DNA of 64,000 nt from Ignavibacteriota bacterium (GTDB taxonomy: Bacteria; Bacteroidota; Ignavibacteria; Ignavibacteriales; Ignavibacteriaceae). Below the pieces are notes generated by a model, which was given only the letters and a program-made list of their open reading frames with translations, did not search any database and was not told the DNA's origin. The translations under genes were made by a program, and so were the position numbers. Below are positions 47,871 through 57,100 of the stretch, one piece after another (position 1 is the stretch's first letter; every line of letters begins with the position of its first letter). The DNA lies in contig CP053447.1 in the NCBI GenBank assembly GCA_013285425.1, forward strand, positions 1,494,001 to 1,558,000, in the 5' to 3' direction.

Positions 47871-48699
47871 TTATATTGTATTGAACTTCAGCATTTCCCC
47901 TTTGATTAAGAATCTCCCATATTTTTTTCGCAGGTTTATTCTCAGCATTGGGAGGATCGAAAAAGGGACTATTTATATATGCCCACTTAGGAGGTCTTGT
48001 CGCATATTCATACCATACTTTTTTAACCTGATTTAACAAATCGTTTGAATTTTGATGAGTAAAGATCGGATGAATTGCAACATCTTTTTTCTTATTAAAT
48101 TTCTTTTCTTTATTCCAACTACGCGAATTTTTAGTAACCAGAGTTATAAATTCTCTATATCGATCTACTGCCGTACTTTGAATATCGTATTGGCTTTGTT
48201 CAATTAATAAACTTAAATACTCAAGAGTCTGAGTTAAAAAATCGTAAGGCGCTTCTGAATCCTGATAGAAATCAACAACACCAAAAACCTCCTGATTTTT
48301 TCTATAACCATCCTCAGTAAGATTAGCAGAACCTATTATAATTCTTACATAATTTACCCAATACAATAGCGAAATCTTTGCGTGAAGTACTCCATGGTTA
48401 GATTTAAAAGGTAAAAGATCCCATCGCAGACTTCTTTTCCCTCTACAATGGTTTGCATCAACCAAAACCGAAGCACATTTTAATGCTGAGAATTTTTCTT
48501 CACGTTCTATTAAATAAGCGGGACCATCCGAAAAAGCATCTGATTCCATTTTAACGAATCTTGTAAGACATTGTTCCTCAAAGAAACTAGAATCAAATGT
48601 AAAAGTTGTAGCAATACAACCAATTGGTTCTTTAATGTTATCAGGAGGTTCCCAGTAGTCTAATAATTTTTGAATACCCTGATTATTATTCTTAGCCAT
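47797..48699 (-). CDS. PLD-family nuclease, N-terminal half (frameshifted)
   Basis: A 300-aa frame with the first catalytic motif: HAKISLLYW followed by IIIGSANLTEDGYRKNQE. Both halves have HxK with a downstream GS-x-N but lack the aspartate of the classic HKD motif. This is the pattern of the tyrosyl-DNA phosphodiesterase branch of the phospholipase D superfamily. The last 20 residues (NKLVLLCSRKFRLRT) are out of phase. The two frames overlap by 74 bp. The gene starts 2 bp after the stop of the 434-aa gene, so it belongs to the operon. Confidence 0.8.
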   Translation of the reverse strand: MAKNNNQGIQKLLDYWEPPDNIKEPIGCIATTFTFDSSFFEEQCLTRFVKMESDAFSDGPAYLIEREEKFSALKCASVLVDANHCRGKRSLRWDLLPFKSNHGVLHAKISLLYWVNYVRIIIGSANLTEDGYRKNQEVFGVVDFYQDSEAPYDFLTQTLEYLSLLIEQSQYDIQSTAVDRYREFITLVTKNSRSWNKEKKFNKKKDVAIHPIFTHQNSNDLLNQVKKVWYEYATRPPKWAYINSPFFDPPNAENKPAKKIWEILNQRGNAEVQYNIIAEDDKAVENKLVLLCSRKFRLRT

Positions 48700-48701
48700 C
48701 T

Positions 48702-50006
48702 CTATATTTTACCTAAATCTTTCAGAAATGATACTAAAGGAGTCGTGCGATAATAATGAACATATAAGTCCTCACCTGTGGGACTTTCATCTCGTCGATT
48801 TCCCGGATAAATTAAAAATCTGCTATCATTAGTTCTTTCAAACCATGGTCTTTTTCCATTAGGTGGCTTATTCTTTTGTGTAGTTTCATGATGCTCGAAT
48901 AGTAAATTAATCCAGTCAGGAACCGATACCGCTTTTTCAAATGTGGAAAATCGCTCTTCAAATTGAAATGACAATCCATATTCACTTATTGCATCAATTG
49001 CTTTTTTATAACTATCACTAACTTTTTTACCTGCCTTAGTAATTTCAGTATTATTTTTTAAGTCATTAATTCTCGTTGACGAGCGACCACTCATTACGTA
49101 TAAGCAAGAATCAAATGCATCCTGTAGCAGGCGTGCAAATTCTTCGTACTGAAAAATTGCTTTAAGTAAATGTTTTAAATCATTGGTTGCTGAAGAAAAC
49201 AAAATTTTATGAATTTCTTTTTCAGAACCGGTATCATTCCAGATTTTTTGAACTTCACTTAACTCAATTGTTTTAATTACCTGATATCGATATGAGTCTA
49301 TTTCTCCAATTATTTTGTTATAAAGCAGTTTCCGTTCAATGGGATTAATTTTGTATGGTGCTATGTGTTCAGCCAATTCATAAAAAGCATTCCAATTTCT
49401 ATTTCTTGCGATTGAAGTAGTTTTTAGCGAATCATTAATGGCATTGTAAAATTGCTTTCTTAAATCCCTTCCCGAACCGAATGGCGAAGAATAAAATCCC
49501 TCCAGATTTTCCTCTTTCTCCCATGTTCTTATAAGCTCATCTCCGAATTCCCCCAGAATGTTTGTATCAATTAGTTTTAAATCCTTAGCAAGAGTCCTGT
49601 AAACACCGTGAAAACCGAATACGGTTGCCATTTTGAGATAAGAAGATGGATTCAAAGATATATTTGCATTGTATGCTTTCTTTGCTTTATCTATTCCGGG
49701 TAAACCGATTAGCTGAGTCTCATCATCTGTTCTATACTTTGCATATAAAGCGTGAACTGCATACCACTCATAAATTTGCCAGGGTTCTGTTCTATCATCT
49801 GAGGCAGCAATGTCTTCATCAAATTCACTGCAAATAACCATTCCAGCAGCGATAGTTGTAAGATATCTTGGATGACGCATTCTTTCTCTAAAACCCGGGA
49901 CTAATTTTGTAGCTAATTGATCTGAAATTGGGTAAAGCCCTAATGGGTCCAGACTTCCTTCACTGGATGTACTTTCATCGTATTCTGATAGATATGGACT
50001 TAACAT
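48702..50006 (-). CDS. Conserved-looking hypothetical protein (434 aa)
   Basis: A 434-aa soluble protein I do not recognise. It starts MLSPYLSEYDESTSSEG, continues DPLGLYPISDQLATKLVPG and GFRERMRHPRYLTTIAAGMV, and reads helical with many conserved-type aromatics (EPWQIYEWYAVHALYAKY). No metal cluster or nuclease motif is visible. It sits 2 bp upstream of the PLD gene and 18 bp downstream of the 101-aa gene, so it is probably a core subunit of the PLD-helicase module. A scaffold or sensor role is a guess from position. Confidence 0.7.
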   Translation of the reverse strand: MLSPYLSEYDESTSSEGSLDPLGLYPISDQLATKLVPGFRERMRHPRYLTTIAAGMVICSEFDEDIAASDDRTEPWQIYEWYAVHALYAKYRTDDETQLIGLPGIDKAKKAYNANISLNPSSYLKMATVFGFHGVYRTLAKDLKLIDTNILGEFGDELIRTWEKEENLEGFYSSPFGSGRDLRKQFYNAINDSLKTTSIARNRNWNAFYELAEHIAPYKINPIERKLLYNKIIGEIDSYRYQVIKTIELSEVQKIWNDTGSEKEIHKILFSSATNDLKHLLKAIFQYEEFARLLQDAFDSCLYVMSGRSSTRINDLKNNTEITKAGKKVSDSYKKAIDAISEYGLSFQFEERFSTFEKAVSVPDWINLLFEHHETTQKNKPPNGKRPWFERTNDSRFLIYPGNRRDESPTGEDLYVHYYRTTPLVSFLKDLGKI

Positions 50007-50024
50007 AATGTGTAAACATTAATT

Positions 50025-50330
50025 TTATTGATTATTATCCTTAAAACGTTCCAAATAATCATAAATATTATTAATGATGCTCTCCTCTGCACCACTGAGA
50101 CTGCCGGTTGGTTTATATTGTCCCAACTTGCGTTTAAATTCATTTCTATCGTGATTTAATAGCTCAATTGGATTGCTATAAATTTGAGGGAAATGATTCC
50201 TGAGCTGCTCTTCAAGATTTTCAATTGCTCTTAATCGGATTTTGGGATCTTTGAGGTTGCGTGATGAAATATCTTGTCGCAACGCCGATTTGATATGGAT
50301 CCATAAAATTTTCTTCGATTGTGAGTCCAT
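50025..50330 (-). CDS. Small hypothetical protein (101 aa)
   Basis: A 101-aa, mostly helical, charged protein (MDSQSKKILWIHIKSALRQD, then SSRNLKDPKIRLRAIENLEE) with no recognised motif. It sits 18 bp from each neighbour in the array, and so is very likely translated with them. Its size and charge suit a small partner of the 463-aa or 434-aa protein. Confidence 0.6.
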   Translation of the reverse strand: MDSQSKKILWIHIKSALRQDISSRNLKDPKIRLRAIENLEEQLRNHFPQIYSNPIELLNHDRNEFKRKLGQYKPTGSLSGAEESIINNIYDYLERFKDNNQ

Positions 50331-50348
50331 AATTTCTCTTCCTTTTGT

Positions 50349-51740
50349 TTAGCATTCAATTGAATTAAAATCCGTTATCGTAACCCTATGGCCTACTAAC
50401 AGATCTAAATATTTTTTTTCTGAATCAATTATTAAATTTCTTGGTTGACCGCAGGTTGGACAAATAGTATAAATCAAATAAGGAAACAAGGAGATGAAGT
50501 CCGTTTTATCAGAGTTAAAGATTAACATTTCATTCTTACTATTTAATATTTCTTGTCTTGGAATAGACTTCTTTATTCGATATTCTTTTTTTACAAAAAC
50601 CGGGTTATCACCATTTACCTCTGATGCTATTAACTTAAATGAATCTATTCCTCTATCAAAAGTGCAACGATCAACCATTAATAATTTCTGACTTAAAAAC
50701 TTTCGCAAGACTTTTATTAATTCAGTTACAGTAGGGTAATATTCCTGGAAATACTTTTGTAACTGAAAAGGGGGTAAAGTGTATGCGTGACCCTTGGTAT
50801 CGTTTCTCAACTTTACCAATTCGGTTCTGCAGATGAGAGAATGTGCCTCTTTTAACGAGGAATAATAATTAGAAAAAAAAGAATCTTGGGTACTCTCCAG
50901 TTGAACTTTAGCCTCATTTAACCCACTAACCCAATCACCTAAGGAGGGATTCCCTCTTTCGGTTACATTCAAATAATCTGGGATTATCTCTTTTAATCTT
51001 GATGATAAAATTATCGTTGATACTCTTACAGAAACATCAAAAAGGTCTAGCAGCAAGCTAAATTTTTCTCTTATATCGGGTTCGTGCTTTAATTTTCTAA
51101 TGTAAATAGAAACAGGAAAGATTATCTCCTGTTCGTTGAGTTCATCGGCAACTGATATTTTATTAAAAGCATAATTTCTTGCTAACTCGAGTAACTTGAA
51201 GGTTGCATCTAATTTTTCGCCACTTATATGGCTTTTTAACATTTCAACACATCGAGGGCAAATGTATGCAGTTAATATCTTTAGATTTATGTCCGTCTTC
51301 CAACTACACATATCGTGGATACAACCAATAGGGGGATCGTGGGCAAACCTGTAATCTTTGTGAAAAACCATTTGCTCTAATAGGTTCTCGGTAATCTCTG
51401 TAACAAGAAAGGACTCTAAGTTAAGGTGTGATATAATTTCCCAATCATAAGTGGTAATCAAACTGGATTTTTTTTCATGGTTAGTAGCACTGAACCAATT
51501 GTTTTCTAATGGTAGATTAAATATTCCTATTGCATTATCATTATCTAAATCTGATTTGTATTGCTTTAATAATTTGAAACCTTGATTCCATTCCATTAAC
51601 TCTTTAAGATTCTGTCTATCTTCACTACGACCTTTTTGATACTCAAACTTAAATTCTGATTGAGCATCGTTCATTTTCTCCATTACACCATTTAGTGTCT
51701 TTTTAGAGTTCGAAGTAAAATCAATTATAATAATTTTCAT
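50349..51740 (-). CDS. Hypothetical protein with zinc-type cysteine clusters and an RX5H motif (463 aa)
   Basis: Unrecognised protein. Four cysteines at residues 140, 145, 161 and 164 (GCIHDMC and CPRC), with a histidine at 142, look like a zinc site. A second CPTC pair lies at 427-430. A helical region between contains LVKLRNDTKGHA, with Arg312 and His318, which formally fits the RX4-6H ribonuclease motif of HEPN proteins; this is weak. The gene starts 1 bp before the AlbA_2 gene ends and is followed by the 101-aa gene after 18 bp. Sensor or RNase functions are possibilities only. Confidence 0.65.
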   Translation of the reverse strand: MKIIIIDFTSNSKKTLNGVMEKMNDAQSEFKFEYQKGRSEDRQNLKELMEWNQGFKLLKQYKSDLDNDNAIGIFNLPLENNWFSATNHEKKSSLITTYDWEIISHLNLESFLVTEITENLLEQMVFHKDYRFAHDPPIGCIHDMCSWKTDINLKILTAYICPRCVEMLKSHISGEKLDATFKLLELARNYAFNKISVADELNEQEIIFPVSIYIRKLKHEPDIREKFSLLLDLFDVSVRVSTIILSSRLKEIIPDYLNVTERGNPSLGDWVSGLNEAKVQLESTQDSFFSNYYSSLKEAHSLICRTELVKLRNDTKGHAYTLPPFQLQKYFQEYYPTVTELIKVLRKFLSQKLLMVDRCTFDRGIDSFKLIASEVNGDNPVFVKKEYRIKKSIPRQEILNSKNEMLIFNSDKTDFISLFPYLIYTICPTCGQPRNLIIDSEKKYLDLLVGHRVTITDFNSIEC

Positions 51741-51741
51741 T

Positions 51742-52917
51742 TTATCCCTTCACCGTCCATTCCCCGCTTGTATTAAAGTTTGGTGATTGCGGATGACCAG
51801 CTGCATTCCAAATTGGGTCGAAAAGTGGTTTTAATGCTAATGGTAAATTAGTAAGAGCAGCATCGTCGATATATACTTCAGGTAATAATAAATCATTTAG
51901 CGTAAAGGGACGATTATACATCTCACGCATATTTTCATATTCATACAATCCTATTTTGTAACCCTTAATATCTAAGACTGTTAAAAAGATTACTAATGGC
52001 ATAGTTAATTCAAAATATTTAATTACAGATATGTAGTTTGGGATTTGTTCAATTAATTCCTTTTCAAAACTATTCCGAGGGACAAGTTGTTTATCACGAT
52101 TATGTAAATAAGATGCATAAACTTCAATCGCACCGCTTCTAAATATTTGGACATAAAGATCAGCATTATATCCTTCTTGATGATTATGGATTAATATACC
52201 TTCATAGTTGTAAATTTTGGGCAAATTATAAAACAACTCATATTTGAAATTAGCCCGTTCAAATTTTGCTAAATCAACAACAGTATTTGATGTAGATGAA
52301 ACTAATGGGACAATGTGATAAATGAATTTTGGTTCATCAGAAATTGGAATTTGCAGATCCCTATTTTTGATTCGACTGATTCTTTCTAGTCGAAAATCTC
52401 TAATTCTTTCTTGTACGTTGGAAGATAGGGAGATAATCGATTTGAGTTCTGAAACATCAAGTTGATACTTACCTTTAGAATTCCTGGAATAGAATTTCCA
52501 GTGGTTTCCAATTTTAACTACGTGTGGTGGATTAAAACTTTTAGGGATATAAATAACAAGAACAAATTGACCATTGTCCAGAGTAATATAATTTATTAAT
52601 GTACCCTGCACTCTTGGATCTGTGCAATCTCTAATTAAGTTTTCTAATTTCAATATTTCAGCATCGATGCTATCAACTTTAAAACCACAAATATCTGTAG
52701 GAATTCCGTCTACTTCTTTTACCCCATAAATAAGATTTCCTCCTTCTGCATTAGCAAAGGAAGAGACGTCAGCTAAAAATTCCTTTTTCTCATCACTAGT
52801 AAAAACAGATAGACTCTCTTTGTAATCAATTAATTTTCCTTCTGGAATTTTACTATCAACAAGTCTTTTTACTGTATCAAGTGTCAAGGTTTTAATTTCA
52901 TTCAATGATATATACAT
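51742..52917 (-). CDS. AlbA_2 (Schlafen-type) domain protein
   Basis: A 391-aa protein. Residues about 20-165 show the AlbA_2/Schlafen pattern: EGKLIDYKESLSVFTSDEKK, then EFLADVSSFANAEGGNLIYG, the core glutamate and FANA-GG-LIYGV signature. Members bind ATP or nucleic acid; some are RNases, and many are found in defence loci. The C-terminal 220 residues are unrecognised, rich in beta strands and aromatics. It lies 22 bp after the 222-aa gene and 1 bp before the 463-aa gene. It could be a regulator or effector of the array. Confidence 0.82.
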   Translation of the reverse strand: MYISLNEIKTLTLDTVKRLVDSKIPEGKLIDYKESLSVFTSDEKKEFLADVSSFANAEGGNLIYGVKEVDGIPTDICGFKVDSIDAEILKLENLIRDCTDPRVQGTLINYITLDNGQFVLVIYIPKSFNPPHVVKIGNHWKFYSRNSKGKYQLDVSELKSIISLSSNVQERIRDFRLERISRIKNRDLQIPISDEPKFIYHIVPLVSSTSNTVVDLAKFERANFKYELFYNLPKIYNYEGILIHNHQEGYNADLYVQIFRSGAIEVYASYLHNRDKQLVPRNSFEKELIEQIPNYISVIKYFELTMPLVIFLTVLDIKGYKIGLYEYENMREMYNRPFTLNDLLLPEVYIDDAALTNLPLALKPLFDPIWNAAGHPQSPNFNTSGEWTVKG

Positions 52918-52939
52918 AATTATCTATTCTTGTATTTTT

Positions 52940-53608
52940 TTAATAAGTGTAAGAATTTTTTTGTAATCGTTCTTCGTTATTTCTGGAGGTGTGCGTTACA
53001 GGAACCTTCTTAAATATTTTTGTTAGATCCTTGGTCAAAAGAATTGGTGGGTTATTTAATTCAATAAAAATCTTTTTACAGGTAATAAAAACTGGATACC
53101 TTTTTGTTTTGTCCCAATATTCAGCATCCCATTCTTTTAACATTTTAGATAATTGTTTATTTCTAGTTGATTCATCGTGATTCATTATCCTTTTCATTTG
53201 AGTTGATTTCAACCCTGCTGTCTTTTCTATCGACAAAGGCGGATTCCCATCAATTAAACAATTGCTTGGAATTAGAATTTTGTTTTTAATATACCAATTT
53301 GCAGCATCTTGATGATTTTCAAATCTTTTATGAATTTTTAATATTGCCGTAAGCCTATAATGTGCTTCCCCTATATTATCATAATCACTTTTTACAGTTA
53401 GATAAATTATACGATCACCTTCAAATAATCGTGGAGCACAAGCACGACCTCTGCATAATGCCGTGATAGATGGAAATTCTGATTCAAAATCAGGCTCTCT
53501 TCGACAAGAACCGTCAACATAAGGAGGAATGTTGAATTTTATACTGGCCTGTGAACCGAATTTAGTAAAGATTAATGGTCTATATGTATTTAGAAGAATT
53601 TTACCCAT
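52940..53608 (-). CDS. Hypothetical protein (222 aa), possible PUA/EVE-like nucleic acid reader
   Basis: The N-terminal part reads YVDGSCRREPDFESEFPSIT, then ACAPRLFEGDRIIYLTVKSD and YRLTAILKIHKRFENHQDAA. The run of a G-D-x-I-x-Y-L strand followed by a second strand and helix is like the PUA/EVE/ASCH beta barrels that bind modified bases, but this is only a visual resemblance. Several conserved-type cysteines and arginines (CRREPD) occur at the front. It lies 14 bp downstream of the PD-(D/E)XK gene and near the methyltransferase gene, where a modification reader would make sense. Function is unknown. Confidence 0.6.
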   Translation of the reverse strand: MGKILLNTYRPLIFTKFGSQASIKFNIPPYVDGSCRREPDFESEFPSITALCRGRACAPRLFEGDRIIYLTVKSDYDNIGEAHYRLTAILKIHKRFENHQDAANWYIKNKILIPSNCLIDGNPPLSIEKTAGLKSTQMKRIMNHDESTRNKQLSKMLKEWDAEYWDKTKRYPVFITCKKIFIELNNPPILLTKDLTKIFKKVPVTHTSRNNEERLQKNSYTY

Positions 53609-53622
53609 ATAATATTTTTATT

Positions 53623-54135
53623 CTATTTTCCAGGAATTTTTTGAAATGGAGCTGTTTCCCAAACTATTGGTACTGATTTATTAAATACTAGTCTGTTCTG
53701 GTTTCCTTTTACAATCATTTTGTCTTTTTTCATTATTCCAATATATCTACAACTATAATCTTCGTTTAGGTGAACAAAAACAAGTAAGTCAAATTTATTT
53801 TTCTTCACCCCAAGCAGATATGGATCATTTACCTGTGCGTGCCTAGTTTTTACTTCTATTCGAATTATATTTTTATTAGGAAAATTCTGATATGAGATTT
53901 TGGGATTTATTTTAGCTTTAAAATCAAAATCAGCAGTAGCTTTCTCTTCCTGTTCAAGTCCTCTAAAAATAGATTTGCAGTTTAAATAGAAATAATACTC
54001 ACCAAGATCTGCGACTATTTTTTTTCTACTGAAACGTTTTTGATCTTTTGCAAGTATATATTCACGAATTTCCTCACCCTTATCGTTATACTTGTTAAGA
54101 AGTTCTTGCAATTTTTTATCGGTTTTCATTATCAC
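53623..54135 (-). CDS. PD-(D/E)XK nuclease-like protein (170 aa)
   Basis: A 170-aa protein with the restriction-endonuclease pattern: Glu46 in LGEYYFYLNC, Asp69/Asp71 in TADFDFKAK and Glu94-Val-Lys96 in IRIEVKTRHA. This is the E-x(n)-D-x(n)-ExK layout of the fold. Its ATG overlaps the methyltransferase stop by 4 bp, so nuclease and methylase are co-translated like a restriction-modification pair. It may be the cutting subunit matched to that methylase, or an accessory nuclease. Conserved residues are intact. Confidence 0.78.
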   Translation of the reverse strand: MIMKTDKKLQELLNKYNDKGEEIREYILAKDQKRFSRKKIVADLGEYYFYLNCKSIFRGLEQEEKATADFDFKAKINPKISYQNFPNKNIIRIEVKTRHAQVNDPYLLGVKKNKFDLLVFVHLNEDYSCRYIGIMKKDKMIVKGNQNRLVFNKSVPIVWETAPFQKIPGK

Positions 54136-57100
54136 TCTCCAAACAACCCTCCCTGCCCATATTTTTCTTGTTGTTCTCTGACTTCTGTGGTTTTTGTTTT
54201 TTTCTTTGAGGTTTTCTTATCCCACAACCCTTTTGCAACTTCTTCTTCGTGGATTTTGTGGTTGAGTTCTAATAATCTTTTAAGTATTTCTTTACGAGCT
54301 TCTGGGGAAATGGTGTAACGCACTCTATCGTTCTCTGGTAAGTAATCTACTTCGTAGAAAGCATGGGCAAGGTCTATGTCTGTCCAGCCATAGGCTTTTA
54401 TGACAGCCTCATCCATTTCTTTGTGGAGTGCTCTTAGTTTTTCTATTCTTTGTATTGCTTCTTCTATTGATATTTGCAAGTTGGCTTGCTTGAACTCCCT
54501 TATTACTTTTGCTTTTGCTGTGTCGTCCGAGCTGCACTCCAGGTTGTGAAACAGATTGTATGTTTTTGTTAACCCAAGCTGCATATCCAGCATTAGCTGG
54601 CGGCGGAACTCGTGGTATTCTTCTCCTATTTTTTCAAGCTCTGCTTCGGTTTCTTTTGTGAGGTTTTGGGGGAAAGGAAAAGTCTCGAATCCTCTATTAA
54701 TATTATATCGTCCTGTTTGTCCAAGTTCAGATGAGTATTTATTGACCCATTCGTCGTGAAAAGTATTTTGCACATTGGTGTAAAATGAAAATGAATCTTC
54801 AGTAAAAACAACAAGGGCTTGATCAAAAACGATTTCAGGTGACTTAAAACAAATCGAGTTATATTTACTAGTCATTGAACGAGTGAATACGATTTGTTTA
54901 CTTCTCTTAGCTAAATTCAATTCAGGTCTGGGTCTGGAAAACTGCCACCATTTTTCAGTAGTTCGTTTATCTGTTGAGATCGTTTTTCTATATTCTTGTA
55001 CTCTTTCTTCTATAATTCGTAATGCTAAAGGAAATTTAGTCTCTGCTTCTTCCAGTGAGTATTCAGATAAATTGATCACAATTCTTGATGGAATCTGAGA
55101 AAAGCTTTCATTAAGGTCTTCACCATTCAGAAAATCAAAAATTATTTCATTATAGATTATATCTTCAGCTTCTAACTTCGATCTTAATGTTTCATCAATA
55201 ACAAATCCCATTCCCATCAGCACAACTCCTTTAAAACACTTATTTGAATTTTGAAATAACTCAAATGGTAAACCAACTTCAACATTATCCTCTAAAAAAG
55301 AATCTATGAACTCAACTGGCTTCTCATTTAATATTACTTTCAGTTTGGCATTCGTTTTATTAAATGTCACCAAACTAACTTTAACAGCAGCTTTCCCTGG
55401 CCATTTAATTGATGTTTTTGCATAATTAATCTTGAAATCAGAATCTAATAAGGGTTTTATTCCTAATTCTCTCGAATCACCTTGTGCAATAGAATCTGTG
55501 GAGATTAATGAAATGAAACTTTTTTTATCAACAATTAATGAATCTCTCTTTAAAAAATAAATTATTAAGTCGGATTGCTTACCAGCAGGTTCATAATAAT
55601 CACAAAGAAAATTAAAATAATCTGATCCAAAATTCTTACTTATATTTCTGCCTGCTAGATACGGTGGATTTCCAAGGATACAATCAAATCCACCTTCCTG
55701 CATCACCTCCGGGAATTCTAAAAACCAATGGAAGATTCTTTTCTCAGCAGCGACAGCCATTGCGTGTGAGACTTTGCGTGTGTTTACTTCTTTCTTTTGA
55801 CCAGCAAAAATTCGAAAGTATTCTGCATCAGTGGCTAAAAACTCTTTGTTAGCAATTGTCTTTTCAATAAAGAACTGTGCAGCCTGTATATCTGCAAGCT
55901 CTTTTAACTTCATCCAGTCACTTCCTTTAAGCAGGTTGTATTCCTGCTGTTTCTTTTTAACTTCATCAACGGTTGTATCGGGGAGTAAATTAAAATTCTT
56001 AAACTTTACAGAGATCATATTAAGGTTGTTAATAATTTCTTCAGTATCGGTAAGCTTTAACTGTGCCCTGTTATCTCTTTCTGTTTTGTTCTGCTTTCTG
56101 AAAGATGCGGCAATATCCTTATTATCACCGGGCAGAGTTTTAAATGCTTCGGTGGCAATTCCGTTCTGCAGCTCTTCAATACGTGCAAGTCCGACAATAG
56201 AATCACCGCATTTAATTTTATGGTCTAAAAAGTTAAGCGGCATTCCGGGATTGTGAGCTTCAAGCCATAAAGCAACTTTACATAGTTCAACAGCAAGAGG
56301 ATTTTTATCAACTCCATAAATACAATGGTTAATAACATCGCGTATCGCCTGTCTGTATGGTTCGGGAGAGGGCTGGTCTTCACCCGTTCTTACCTTTGTT
56401 AATTCCTGTGCAATTCTTCTTGCTGCAGATAAAAGTATGTGCCCACTTCCGCAGGCAACATCGCAGACTTTGATGGAGAGGAGTGCTTGTTCTTTTTGCT
56501 GTTTCAGTTGATCAGGAGATTGCTTCGCTCCGCTCGCAATGACAGCTTTTATTTTATCTTCGATGACATAATCAAGGGAGTGTTTAATTAATGGCTGGAC
56601 TAATTCTTCAGGTGTGTAGTGAGAACCGGAAGATGAGCGTTCTGTTCCTTCAATAAATGAAAATGAATAATGCTGTCCATCAAAATTTATTGAAGGAGCT
56701 TTTTCTAAAAGTCCTTCATACACAGAGCCAAATTCTTCAACATTAAGCGCCGAGTAATTAACTCTTATTATGCTTTTGGTATCTTTATCATCAAACTGGC
56801 TTAAGTTTTTAATGCATTGTAATAAAGTCCGGTTATCAATATCGGAATCACTCAATACTCCCAAAGAACCATAATCAAATAAATCTCCATCCAGCGGATA
56901 AAGTTTAATCTTTGCAGCAAGATTTTCACTTCCGAATATTTTGAATGTATTCCTTAGTGATATCCACAGATCAAAAAGTTTTTCATCAAAGAAGAAAATC
57001 TTTTCGGAAAGTCTTCTTAACCTTTGCAGACTGTAAAATTCGTAGTAAAGATCTTTGAAATATTTCGTGTTGCCATTGCCGTCATCGTTCGGATAAACGA

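Noticed and set aside
46629..48699. Programmed frameshift in the PLD gene
   Set aside because: No slippery heptamer or stimulatory structure is evident around 47860. A single-base error or mutation is simpler.
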